Source: Hyphomicrobium sp.
Lineage (GTDB): Bacteria > Pseudomonadota > Alphaproteobacteria > Rhizobiales > Hyphomicrobiaceae
NCBI GenBank assembly: GCA_019751875.1
Contig: JAIEMV010000015.1
Coordinates: 62,001 to 126,000, forward strand
DNA: 64,000 nt
Direction of reading: 5' to 3'
Both the position numbers and the translations under genes were made by a program. Positions 32,024-41,267 of the stretch are shown here, one piece after another (the first letter of the stretch is position 1; the number at the start of each line of letters is the position of its first letter). The notes beneath the pieces are model-generated. The model did no database searches and was not told where the DNA came from. It was given only the letters and a program-made list of their open reading frames with translations.

Positions 32024-32155
32024 TCACTCTTTGCATGTGCCGGTATACTGCCCGAAGACGGGTTGTCCGAGCAGACCAAGATGGCGGGAATGCACGGCGG
32101 GGTGGAGACCGGTTTTTGGATCTTTGTCGTAGACGGTCGTGAGGTTGAGGAACCC
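32024..32155 (-). pseudogene. truncated 3' fragment paralogous to the secreted protein gene at 35420..35890
   Basis: Minus translation GFLNLTTVYDKDPKTGLHPAVHSRHLGLLGQPVFGQYTGTCKE* aligns with GFLGLTTVYDKDFKTGLYPAVHSRHLGVLGQPVVGQYLGSCTD; in-frame TAA just upstream. Confidence 0.8.
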
Positions 32156-32672
32156 TTCTTCTCCTTAATAGACTTCTAAGCAAGCCTCTGATGCGACTGC
32201 GAAATCCAAATCGAAGCCGGAAATACAGCTTGGAGGAATAGTAATTCCTGAGCACCATAGTAGCCAAAAAGTCATGTCCATGCTGTCTACACTAAGCCGC
32301 AGATTCATTTCGAAGGCGGCCCGACCTCACGCTACAGGAAAAGGGTAGCTGTGCTGCCGGCCACTAGCGCGCTTTTTGCTCGCGATGTGATTGCGAACTG
32401 GCCAGCACCGGCCACGCGCTTTAGTGCAATCGAATGAGGGCGAGCAACGGGTGATGGCCCGGAGTCTACAACGTCGTGCCCCAACCCGGTCTTAATGGCT
32501 TTCTCCTGTATTCCTCAGTTTCATCGGCTGTAGGTTGCGAGCTGCATGCTTCTGAGGTGATCTTGCTGCAAGCATCTGATCTACCCTACATTAGTTATCG
32601 ACTATTCTCGATGCTGGTCTCTAGTGGCCAATTTTAAACTTGGGAACGGGTTTCATTTTGGGGGGCGCACCA

Positions 32673-33245
32673 ATGGAGCGATTACCATTCACTCAGACCG
32701 TTGTTGGCTCGGTCTTTGTTGCAGCCCTAGCCGGCCTTTTAGTCCTTGGAATTCAAAAACTAATGGAAGTGGATATCGGCTCCGAGGAAAAGGCGCGGCA
32801 AGAACGTGAAGCTGCCGATGCCGTTAGTCGGAAGCGTCAGCAAGCCGAGGAACAGGCGCGGCAAGAACGTGAAGCTGCCGATACCGCAAGGCGGGAGCGT
32901 CAGCAGGCCGAGGAACAGGCGCGGCAAGAGCGTGAAGCTGCCGATGCCGCAAGACGGGAGCGTCAAAAGGCCGAGGAACAGGCGAGGCAAGAGCGTGAAG
33001 CTGCCGATGCCGCAAGACGGGAGCGTCAGAAGGCCGAGGAACAGGCGCGGCAAGAGCGTGAGGCTGCCGATGCCGCAACACAGACGCGATTACAACGCAA
33101 TCCAACTTGGCGCGAGTCTCCGTCCAAGGGGACCGGTAGTTCGACAATCCGAAAGTGGAAAGATTGGCGAGAATGCCAAGAATACTTTAACAGTATTGGG
33201 GAAGCCAAGTTCTGTTATGAACAAGGTGGCGTAGTGTACTATTAA
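32673..33245 (+). CDS. membrane-anchored coiled-coil protein with 21-aa charged tandem repeats
   Basis: MERLPFTQTVVGSVFVAALAGLLVLGIQKLMEV (one TM segment), then EEQARQEREAADAARRERQKA repeats and a C-terminal WKDWRECQEYFNSIGEAKFCYEQGG domain. Confidence 0.65.
   Translation: MERLPFTQTVVGSVFVAALAGLLVLGIQKLMEVDIGSEEKARQEREAADAVSRKRQQAEEQARQEREAADTARRERQQAEEQARQEREAADAARRERQKAEEQARQEREAADAARRERQKAEEQARQEREAADAATQTRLQRNPTWRESPSKGTGSSTIRKWKDWRECQEYFNSIGEAKFCYEQGGVVYY
32784..33083 (+). repeat. 63-bp in-frame tandem repeat, 4 full copies plus a partial fifth
   Basis: Units begin GAGGAA at 32784, 32847, 32910, 32973, 33036; near identical. Confidence 0.9.
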
Positions 33246-33348
33246 TTAAACTCTCAGGTTCGTTACCCTGAACCTAGCCGTTGTCCACTGCCAACAAGCT
33301 CCGCGACTTCTCTTGGGGGTCAGAAGCTGATGCGAATTTCTGACGACG

Positions 33349-35331
33349 TCAGTGGCTTAGCTTCCGTTGCGCCGGTGGGCTCAGCAAATCGTCGAGTTTA
33401 GCGACTTCATCTAAACTCCGCTGGTGTGCAACTAACAAATCGTCCAGCTTCTTTCGATCAAGCACTCTCACTTCTCCCTCAACTTCGTAGTCCATCATCC
33501 GCTCCACCATTTGTAAACATGCCACTCGCGAATAGGGATTGGACAAAGAAATCTTCAGGTCATTACCCTCAAGCTTCACCACCTCTCCACGCGGCTTTGA
33601 CAATAGCATTTGCAGAAATTCCGCTAGACGTGCTTCTGTCTCGCCGTCTTGCCCAAACCTCTCGTAAGCCGACGGCGGCTCTGCAGAGACCGGAGACGTT
33701 AATTCCTTCCAGACGAATGGGGGCAGCGAACCGATTTTTGAAGATTCACGGCAGCACATCGCCCAACCGTATTCTATTTCCCGCCGCACGATTTTCATGT
33801 TTTTCAGCACTGCCCCATCCACACCCGCGAGCTGAAATTTTGCGTCCGCATCGCCAATCTCCCCGGCGGTACCCCACAGAAGAAACCACTCAAAGCCCTC
33901 ACTGAGCGTATCCGAGACTGCTGAACTTCCTTCTGTCACAGATTTCTTCAGCTCGAGAGCTATCGGCACAGAAAACACACGACGAACCAAATCCGGCGCA
34001 AGATCATTTATGAAGCGCAAAACGACGTAAATCTCCGACCAGTGAAACCGGTCCTTCAATTTCCCCAATAGTTGTTGTGAGTCTGCATGCCGTGCTATGA
34101 ATTCTGCTGCGAAATACTCGCCAAACGTTCTATGGATAAAACGTGTTTCCGCACCATCCTTTACGAGCAGTGGCACAGCTGTCAGCAAGTCACATTCCAA
34201 CGCACCGGCTTTTTCGCCGTCGCTTGAAAACGCAATTGCACTGCGTAGCTCATCGGCTCCTATCCACGATACCTTACTCTTCACCACCGCTGTGAAGCTG
34301 AAATGCTGGAGAAATCGGCGGAACTCATCAATGCTTAAGGTAGACTCTTTCTTGCGAATGTATCCCGCCTTAGTGAGATCATGACCTCGATATAGAGCCT
34401 CATAAGTATCGCTATAAAACGCCGTCAGTCGTCGAGAAATGGTGTTGTTGGCACCGTAGGTGCGGTAGAGAAGAGCAACCAACAGTGGGGTTTCAAGCAA
34501 CTCGGGCGGAACGACCGACAGCTCCTTTGTCAGGTTTTGCCCCACTTCCAACCCTGATATTTTATCGTATCGCGCAAGCAGTGACGTTGTCTGCTGGAGT
34601 GTAAGCCGTCGGATGCGATAGCTATGTCCGCCCAGAAGAACTGGCATGTTCGGCTGGGGACGAGTGGTCAGCAGAATACGCGAGCCGCCGCACTGAACTG
34701 CAAACTCTTCAAGCTTGCGTCTGACATCTGACTGCCAGCTTGGGTTTACCTCGTCAAATCCATCGAAAACTACGAAGAACTTTCCAGATGTGAGCAGGCT
34801 TTCGAATGCGTTGCTCCCTGCCTCGCGTTGCAACTCCCTCAACGGTCTCTGCAGCAGGGACTCTATCGATTCCGCCCCTTCGTAGGAACGCAAATTCACA
34901 AAAACAGGTATTTTGTCGGTGTCCCGGCAGATGCGGGTAGTAAAGTATTTTGCGAAGGTGGTTTTTCCCATTCCCGCCTGATCAATGATCGTCGCGTGAC
35001 GGATGCCCCTGATAATTTCTTGAGGCAGGACCATTGAGCTCTTTGGACCCCGCATGGTCAGCGGTTCCAATGCAAGTGGTTCATAGATAGCTTCGAGCGA
35101 AAGTTCGTGCTGCGGGAAAACAATCGAATGGATTGTTGCGCATGAGGTTAGAGTGTCTCTGACGTGTCGCTCGAAAATCATAGTGAGCTTTTCGGGCTGC
35201 AAGTTCTTCTGCAACTCGCGATCGAGTTTCCACCTCCGGACTTTCTCAATATGAGGACCTAAAAGTGCCTCAACGAAGCCTTTGGTTTGATTGATGGTTG
35301 CTCCAGCTAAAACGGTTTCAACCCCGGTCAT
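33349..35331 (-). CDS. NACHT/STAND-family P-loop NTPase (candidate antiphage NLR-like protein)
   Basis: 660 aa; Walker A IIDQAGMGKTTFAKYF, Walker B KFFVVFDGFDEVNP, sensor GGSRILLTTRPQ, winged-helix-like RFIHRTFGEYFAAEFI; no obvious LRR/TPR/WD40 C terminus. Confidence 0.85.
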   Translation of the reverse strand: MTGVETVLAGATINQTKGFVEALLGPHIEKVRRWKLDRELQKNLQPEKLTMIFERHVRDTLTSCATIHSIVFPQHELSLEAIYEPLALEPLTMRGPKSSMVLPQEIIRGIRHATIIDQAGMGKTTFAKYFTTRICRDTDKIPVFVNLRSYEGAESIESLLQRPLRELQREAGSNAFESLLTSGKFFVVFDGFDEVNPSWQSDVRRKLEEFAVQCGGSRILLTTRPQPNMPVLLGGHSYRIRRLTLQQTTSLLARYDKISGLEVGQNLTKELSVVPPELLETPLLVALLYRTYGANNTISRRLTAFYSDTYEALYRGHDLTKAGYIRKKESTLSIDEFRRFLQHFSFTAVVKSKVSWIGADELRSAIAFSSDGEKAGALECDLLTAVPLLVKDGAETRFIHRTFGEYFAAEFIARHADSQQLLGKLKDRFHWSEIYVVLRFINDLAPDLVRRVFSVPIALELKKSVTEGSSAVSDTLSEGFEWFLLWGTAGEIGDADAKFQLAGVDGAVLKNMKIVRREIEYGWAMCCRESSKIGSLPPFVWKELTSPVSAEPPSAYERFGQDGETEARLAEFLQMLLSKPRGEVVKLEGNDLKISLSNPYSRVACLQMVERMMDYEVEGEVRVLDRKKLDDLLVAHQRSLDEVAKLDDLLSPPAQRKLSH

Positions 35332-35419
35332 GCATAGCTCGCATTTAAAGGCGCTGTGGGTTTGGGTACTGGACTCGGCCGAAAGACCTGATCATAGGCT
35401 AGCCACGTGGGCCTGGAAA

Positions 35420-35890
35420 TTATGGGGGTGTTGTGTCAGTACAGCTACCCAGATACTGACCGACTACAGGCTGCCCAAGAACGCCAAGATGGCGAGAGTG
35501 AACGGCAGGATAGAGGCCTGTTTTAAAATCTTTATCGTACACTGTGGTCAAACCCAAAAACCCCTCGTTGACGACTTCCAGAAAATGGTTGGCGTTGACG
35601 GCACGAATGATCCGCACGGCGACTGTCTGGGTTCCATCTCCGGCGGTGAGTGCCGCGGACTGGCCGTCGAGGTCGATCTTGGTAATCGAGAACGAAAGTG
35701 GGCTGGCGACTTTGGAGGCAAAGCCTCCGTCGCCGTAGCTGACAGACGTTCCGGTCGCAAAGGTACATGTGAGATCAGTGGGAGCCATGTCAGCATCCGT
35801 GGCTGCCGCATCGGAGGATGCCGGCGCGGAAGCCAGTACGCACGCCAAGGCCGCTCCTAGGACTGCAATTTTCGTCCGGATTGTCGTCAT
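35420..35890 (-). CDS. secreted protein of unknown function
   Basis: ORF to 35935; signal-peptide start MTTIRTKIAVLGAALACVLASAPASSDA at 35890. Confidence 0.65.
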   Translation of the reverse strand: MTTIRTKIAVLGAALACVLASAPASSDAAATDADMAPTDLTCTFATGTSVSYGDGGFASKVASPLSFSITKIDLDGQSAALTAGDGTQTVAVRIIRAVNANHFLEVVNEGFLGLTTVYDKDFKTGLYPAVHSRHLGVLGQPVVGQYLGSCTDTTPP

Positions 35891-36043
35891 GGTCACCCCT
35901 ATTGAAGGCATCGCCACTGGTGTGACGCCCGCCACGGATTGAAGCCGCCGGCACCGCCCTCTGGCAAGCCGCCATTTGGCCGCCGCGGACGCGAGATGCC
36001 GCCTTGCTTAAGCCGTGCTTTTCATAATGATCGGCTCAAACTT

Positions 36044-36502
36044 ATGTCATGGATGCGACACGTGCCCCACCGCGCTCTTGTTTTGCTGCTTCTGGCCGGC
36101 AGTATCGCGCTTCCCGGCTGTGCCGGCTCGACGGGTGGAGAGGCGGCGCTTTTGCCCTCGGGTCCTTACACCCTGACACCGGAAGAGATGGCGCTCGATT
36201 GTCGAAAGCTGACAGGACGGCTCCAAGTGCGATTGCTGGCACTGCGCGGTGAAGAGTACAAAGTGCAGCCGTCGTCGGCTGCTCAATCGATGCGGTCGGC
36301 GACAAGTGCGGCGCTCGGGACTGATACCGCCAAGAATGCAGCTCAGCGAGCGGCCAACGACCGGCCCATTCTCGATGCGTACAACAGGCGGCTGGTGGAC
36401 CTTGGGTGCCCTAGCTTTGACATAGAGAAGGAACTCAAGGCGCGTCCTTCTGCGCCAACACCCTATCCCTCAATCCCCGCTCGACCGAAGCGAGCCTCCT
36501 GA
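36044..36502 (+). CDS. putative lipoprotein, unknown function
   Basis: MSWMRHVPHRALVLLLLAGSIALPGCAGSTGG: signal with lipobox LPGC. Confidence 0.65.
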   Translation: MSWMRHVPHRALVLLLLAGSIALPGCAGSTGGEAALLPSGPYTLTPEEMALDCRKLTGRLQVRLLALRGEEYKVQPSSAAQSMRSATSAALGTDTAKNAAQRAANDRPILDAYNRRLVDLGCPSFDIEKELKARPSAPTPYPSIPARPKRAS

Positions 36503-36515
36503 TCGCGATGACGCC

Positions 36516-36872
36516 TCATGGACATTTGGTGCTGCCCAGGAAGCTTTTATCGGCATATCCCTCGATGGAGCCTTTGCGAACCGCGCACCAGTAGCCGCGC
36601 AAGGTACACCAGCGTTTGCGCTTCTCAAGGATCTGGCCGGCGGATGCCGTGCCGATGACGGCCGCGTCACTATAGGGCCGCGCGCGGATGTTAAGCGATG
36701 GCGTGATGACCTGGAAGCAGCCGAAATTCTTTCCTGCCACAGCAGGGGCAGGCGGAAGGATCAGCATGCCTGCCGTTGCAAACCCCGCCATCAGTCGACC
36801 TGCTCTTGCCATCATCACGTTCCGCACTCCTTTGCCATGTTCGAGATGAGGTCTAGGCATGGATTGCGGCAA
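36516..36872 (-). CDS. secreted SH3-domain-like protein
   Basis: CFQVITPSLNIRARPYSDAAVIGTASAGQILEKRKRWCTLRGYWCAVRKGSIEGYADKSFL. Confidence 0.7.
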   Translation of the reverse strand: MPQSMPRPHLEHGKGVRNVMMARAGRLMAGFATAGMLILPPAPAVAGKNFGCFQVITPSLNIRARPYSDAAVIGTASAGQILEKRKRWCTLRGYWCAVRKGSIEGYADKSFLGSTKCP

Positions 36873-36966
36873 CCTGGCGAACGATGCGGGATTGGCCTTG
36901 TAGCGCCCGGCTCACCGCCTGCTATAGCTTAGCGGCCGTATTCATGAGGCATATCAAGGAACCCGC

Positions 36967-37452
36967 ATGGCCACGTCCGCCCATTCCGCGCTCGAACGAC
37001 CGGCTAAGATCCCGTGGCCGCCCGTCCTGCTGGTGCTGGCCGTCGTGGGTGCGGTCGCGCTCGGACGTGTCGCTCCCCTGCCCTGGCCGGGCGTTGGCGA
37101 CGGGGCGGCGTCGCTCGTGGGGCTCGGGTTTGGTGCGGCCGGTATCGCAATCGCTGTCTGGGCCGCGCTGACATTGCGCCGTCACCGAACGACAATCTTG
37201 CCGAATGCGGGGGCTTCAACGCTCGTGACCGACGGACCATACCGGTGGCGGCGCCACCCGATCTATATCGCCGATGTGTTTTTGCTGTTTGGAGTGGCGG
37301 AACTCACGCGCAACGTCTGGTTCGTTGCGCTCGCGTTCGCCTTTGCCGGGCTCGTTACGATCTTGCAGATCATTCCCGAGGAACGTCATTTGGAGGCGAA
37401 ATTCGGCGACGCCTGGCGCGACTATGCCGCCCGCACGCGTCGGTGGATCTGA
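36967..37452 (+). CDS. isoprenylcysteine carboxyl methyltransferase (ICMT)-like membrane methyltransferase
   Basis: 161 aa; multiple TM; TDGPYRWRRHPIYIADVFLLFG...IPEERHLEAKFGDAWRDYAARTRRWI. Confidence 0.8.
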   Translation: MATSAHSALERPAKIPWPPVLLVLAVVGAVALGRVAPLPWPGVGDGAASLVGLGFGAAGIAIAVWAALTLRRHRTTILPNAGASTLVTDGPYRWRRHPIYIADVFLLFGVAELTRNVWFVALAFAFAGLVTILQIIPEERHLEAKFGDAWRDYAARTRRWI

Positions 37453-37457
37453 GCGAC

Positions 37458-38219
37458 ATGGCCGTCGATTACGCCGAGAAAGAACGCGAGTTTCTGGAAA
37501 GCCTTGCGGCGGACACGGGGCGCGATCTTTCAGGCTGGATGACGGCGATCTCGGCGACGTCGCTGACCGACCGCAACGCGATCATCGATTGGCTGCGCCA
37601 ACAGGGGTTCCTGTTTGCGCGCGCATCGTGGCTGGAACGGATTTATCACAACGGAGGACGGCCCATTTACCTCGATCCGGCCGCGTTCGAAACGAGCCGT
37701 CCTCCACGCGACAAGCCGCAACTGGCGCCACCGATCGTGCCGGCGAAGACGGCGGCCCCTGTCCTGACCCCGGAGGTGCTACCCACGCCGCGACCGCACT
37801 TGGCTCCGGTGCCCAACGATGCCATCGCGCAAGCCCGACCGCCACAGCCAGCGCGTTCCGAGACTGCATCACTGGATGCGCTCCTGGCCGAGGCGAAGGC
37901 CTACCGTCCGCTGGCGCAATTTGTGTTGCGGGAGATCGAGAAAATCGCGCCAACTCTGGTGTTCGAGGCGCGGAGCGGGTTCGTCGCGATCAACGGGCCA
38001 TACGGTCTTGCGGGCGTGCTGACGATTGCGCCCAGGGAATTACGTCTCGCGATCGCCTGGCCGGCCGACGCCGCACCGGCTCCGTTCGTTAGGGCGAAGT
38101 TTGCCAAGACCCATCCTGACATTCCCGCACAGATCAGCCACATGGCAATTCTCACCGACGCGCGTCAGGTGACGCCCGATCTCGTTGGAGCGGTTGCGAA
38201 GGCGGCGGGCCGATCATAA
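37458..38219 (+). CDS. DUF4287/DUF5655-like protein
   Basis: ATG at 37458 in the longer ORF 37014..38219; MAVDYAEKEREFLESLAADTGRDLSGWMTAI...NAIIDWLRQQGF and a C-terminal IEKIAPTLVFEARSGFVAI block. Confidence 0.65.
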   Translation: MAVDYAEKEREFLESLAADTGRDLSGWMTAISATSLTDRNAIIDWLRQQGFLFARASWLERIYHNGGRPIYLDPAAFETSRPPRDKPQLAPPIVPAKTAAPVLTPEVLPTPRPHLAPVPNDAIAQARPPQPARSETASLDALLAEAKAYRPLAQFVLREIEKIAPTLVFEARSGFVAINGPYGLAGVLTIAPRELRLAIAWPADAAPAPFVRAKFAKTHPDIPAQISHMAILTDARQVTPDLVGAVAKAAGRS

Positions 38220-38302
38220 TCGGCCCATTGCGACACTAAACCTCAATCACCATCTAATCGCCTGAATTGCCGCGCCCTTAATCGCGCCTGGAGGATTTCG
38301 TC

Positions 38303-39625
38303 ATGCAGCGTTCCAACTCGCGCCGACGCCCCTACGCTTTGGCGCTCCTGCTGGCCGGATCGCCCGGCATCGGGATGCTCGTAGCCAGCGCTGCCCATGG
38401 CGGCAATGAGCCATCAACCATTGCGGACATTCTCGACCGCACACGATCTGCTGCAACGGATTTGGTGCAAGCCTCACCTGGTGGGGTGGCGAACGACGCG
38501 CCTGCCGATCCGCGTGCCGGGGACAAAGATTATGAGCAGGCGCGCCTGCTCATGAAGGCCGTCGAAGACGTGCTCGGGGAGACGGCGGAAAAGCGCGCCG
38601 ACATCACGAAATTGCCCGCGGAGTCGGATTTCGTGGTGCCGCCGCTGTGGACCGAGACGCGGGAGGATCGTGAGGGGCGCGTGAAGGCGCTGCTCGACAG
38701 TGCGCTCGGTATCGTGACGGACGTACCCGTGGTCGAGGTGCAGCAGCGCATCGAAAGGCACCGCCGGACGATCCTTGAACTTGAAGATCGCATCGCGGAC
38801 ATGAAGCAGAAGCAGCTGATGGCGCCGAAGGATGCGGCGCTGCCGGGCGTGCTGACCGACACGGTGGGATCGCTCGATGCAGGGATCCAGGATCTACGGA
38901 CGCGCATCGACAAGAACCGCGCCGAAATCGCGACGGCGAAGGCGGAAATCAGCACCGCGCTCAAGTCGTCAGGCGTCGATCTTTCACCGGAGCAGCTGGA
39001 TCTGCTGCTCGACGGTGTGCTGTCGGGCGATCTGGTTCGGCTCGTTTCAACATTCGAAGCGGCCAAGCTGATCGATGCGCAGCTGGCGCGGCTCGTGGAG
39101 GCGGCCGGCGACAATGCAGCGACGGCGCGCAAGTACTTCGCGATGCACGCCGCTTTGTTCGCGATGCTCGTGCATGCGCAGGACATGGCCATCGCAAAGA
39201 TCGACAAGCAGTATCTTCCCCGGCTCGATGCCGTGATGAAGGACATTCAGAACGCCAAGGCGCGGACGGCGGAACTGCTGCGGGCGGATAACCGTCCGGA
39301 CCAGACGCGGATGCTGGAGGCCAACCGCGACAGCCAGAAAGTGGCGGAGGACGCTGCCAAGGCCTATAGGCGTTATCTGCAGCAGCAGCGCGAACAGATT
39401 GCCAAGGCCCGGCAAAAGGCCGCCCACGATCTCAAAATCGCGGATAACACATTCGAGACGGTGCAGGCGAGTTTCGAACTCAACACTCTGATGCGGGATG
39501 GGTCAGCGTCTTTCGATGCCTTGCAAAAGCTCGAGGCACCGACGTTCGAACAGATCTTCCGCAACGAGGAACTGCGACGTGAGTTCGAGGCGCTGACGCG
39601 CAAGCTCGATCAGCCGACCAGCTGA
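38303..39625 (+). CDS. exported coiled-coil protein, unknown function
   Basis: 440 aa; hydrophobic N terminus; long charged helical segments. Confidence 0.65.
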   Translation: MQRSNSRRRPYALALLLAGSPGIGMLVASAAHGGNEPSTIADILDRTRSAATDLVQASPGGVANDAPADPRAGDKDYEQARLLMKAVEDVLGETAEKRADITKLPAESDFVVPPLWTETREDREGRVKALLDSALGIVTDVPVVEVQQRIERHRRTILELEDRIADMKQKQLMAPKDAALPGVLTDTVGSLDAGIQDLRTRIDKNRAEIATAKAEISTALKSSGVDLSPEQLDLLLDGVLSGDLVRLVSTFEAAKLIDAQLARLVEAAGDNAATARKYFAMHAALFAMLVHAQDMAIAKIDKQYLPRLDAVMKDIQNAKARTAELLRADNRPDQTRMLEANRDSQKVAEDAAKAYRRYLQQQREQIAKARQKAAHDLKIADNTFETVQASFELNTLMRDGSASFDALQKLEAPTFEQIFRNEELRREFEALTRKLDQPTS

Positions 39626-39646
39626 CCCGGAGGTCCAGCGCAGAGC

Positions 39647-41026
39647 TCAGAAAAGCCAGATCGAAGCCAAGCCCAAAAACGCGAAGAAGCCGACGCAGTC
39701 CGTGATCATCGTGACGAACACGCCCGAGGCGGGGGCAGGATCGAGTTCGAAGTGGTTGAAAACAAGCGGGATGAGAATGCCGGCCACGGCCGCGCAGAAC
39801 AGGTTGACGATGATGGCCGCGCCGATCACGCCGCCAAGGGTTCCGGAGCCAAACCAAAAGAACACCACCGTCGCCAAAATTACCGACATGATGAGGCCAT
39901 TCAAAAGACCGACGAGGGCCTCGCGGGTGATCACACGGCGGGCGTTCATCGAGCCGAGTTTGCTCGTCGCCAAGGCGCGGACGGTCACGGTCATGGTTTG
40001 TGTGCCGGCATTGCCCCCGGTGGAAGCCACGATGGGCATCAGAACCGCAAGCGCGACCATCTGCTCGATCGTCGCATCGAATTGTTGAATGACGAACGAC
40101 GCGAGGATTGCGGTGCCGAGGTTGACGACGAGCCACGGGACGCGGCTCTTAACCGTCTCCATCACCGAGTCGGCGAGGCTTTCGTCGCCGACGCCGGCAA
40201 GGGCTTTCATGTCTTCATCGGCCTCGTCGTCGAGAACTTCCACGACGTCATCCACGGTGACGACGCCGACGAGACGCTGGTTTTCGTCGACGACGGGGAC
40301 CGAAAAGAGGTCGTAGCGCTTGAACTGGCGGGCGACCTCCTCCTGGTCTTCCGTGGCAAGGACCACGTGGCGGTCGGTTTCCATCAGCGTTTCGACGAGC
40401 ACGCTCCGCTTCGCCCGCAGCAGACGGGACAGTTCGACGCTGCCCATGACGCGGAACGACGGGTCGACGACGAAGATCTCCGAGAAGCTCTCGGGCAGGT
40501 CGTCGGCGTCGCGCATGTAGTCGATCACCTGCCCGACCGTCCAGAAGGGGGCGACCGCTACGAAGTGCGCCTGCATCAGGCGCCCGGCTGTCTCTTCAGG
40601 ATATTCAAGGTTGCGTTCAAGCGCGGCGCGATCGGACGTCTCGAGCTGGGCGAGGACCTCTTCCTTGTCGCGCTCCTCGAGGCCTTCAATAATGTAGGCC
40701 GCGTCGTCGGTGTCGAGTTCCCTCACCGCGCGGGCGAGAAGGTCGTTGGGGAGCGCCTTCGACAGCTGATCGCGAACGGTTTCGTCGAGTTCGGAAAAGA
40801 CTTCGAAGTCGAAATCGAGACCGAATGCGAGGATCAGTTCGAGGCGAGCCTCCGGCTCCAGCAACTCGATGACATCTGCGAGGTCAGGGGCTCGCAGGTG
40901 CTCCACCATGCGACGGGCAGAACCGGGAGCGCCCGCGTGCAACGCTGCGGCGACATCACGCGCCAGATCATCGATCGATGCTTCCTCGACCTCAGGCGTC
41001 GACGTGTGCGAACCGGTTTGAGACAC
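39647..41026 (-). CDS. mgtE: magnesium transporter MgtE
   Basis: 459 aa; MgtE N domain, CBS pair (VPVVDENQRLVGVVTVDDVVEVLDDEADED), membrane motif MPIVASTGGNAGTQTMTVTVRAL. Confidence 0.95.
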   Translation of the reverse strand: MSQTGSHTSTPEVEEASIDDLARDVAAALHAGAPGSARRMVEHLRAPDLADVIELLEPEARLELILAFGLDFDFEVFSELDETVRDQLSKALPNDLLARAVRELDTDDAAYIIEGLEERDKEEVLAQLETSDRAALERNLEYPEETAGRLMQAHFVAVAPFWTVGQVIDYMRDADDLPESFSEIFVVDPSFRVMGSVELSRLLRAKRSVLVETLMETDRHVVLATEDQEEVARQFKRYDLFSVPVVDENQRLVGVVTVDDVVEVLDDEADEDMKALAGVGDESLADSVMETVKSRVPWLVVNLGTAILASFVIQQFDATIEQMVALAVLMPIVASTGGNAGTQTMTVTVRALATSKLGSMNARRVITREALVGLLNGLIMSVILATVVFFWFGSGTLGGVIGAAIIVNLFCAAVAGILIPLVFNHFELDPAPASGVFVTMITDCVGFFAFLGLASIWLF

Positions 41027-41267
41027 GCGGGAATTTTCCTTGCTTCTTCAAGCGCGGGAGGGTTGGCCGCTAACGGAACGAACTCAGGCGCGCAGTTAGC
41101 ATACGTGGGTCGCATCGCCTACCGTGGTGCTGGAAAAGCACATGGAAAAAATCGGCTGGGTTGCACGGGGGGAAGCAGCGCAGCTAATGTCCCTCCATGT
41201 CGGGCTCGGCCGCGCGCGACGTATCTGTAAGCCGAGGACGTGGGGGCACTTGGGGGATGACGGTTCT

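Noticed and set aside
32760-33053. Minus-strand repeat ORF (LPRLFLGLLTLPSCGIGSFT repeats)
   Set aside because: Antisense reading of the 63-bp coding repeats; no RBS and no support beyond the repeat itself
32784-33083. Possible CRISPR array because of regular repeats
   Set aside because: Repeats are contiguous, in-frame coding units with no unique spacers
39752-41230. 492-aa plus-strand ORF opposite mgtE
   Set aside because: Shadow ORF with low-complexity content; MgtE motifs are on the minus strand
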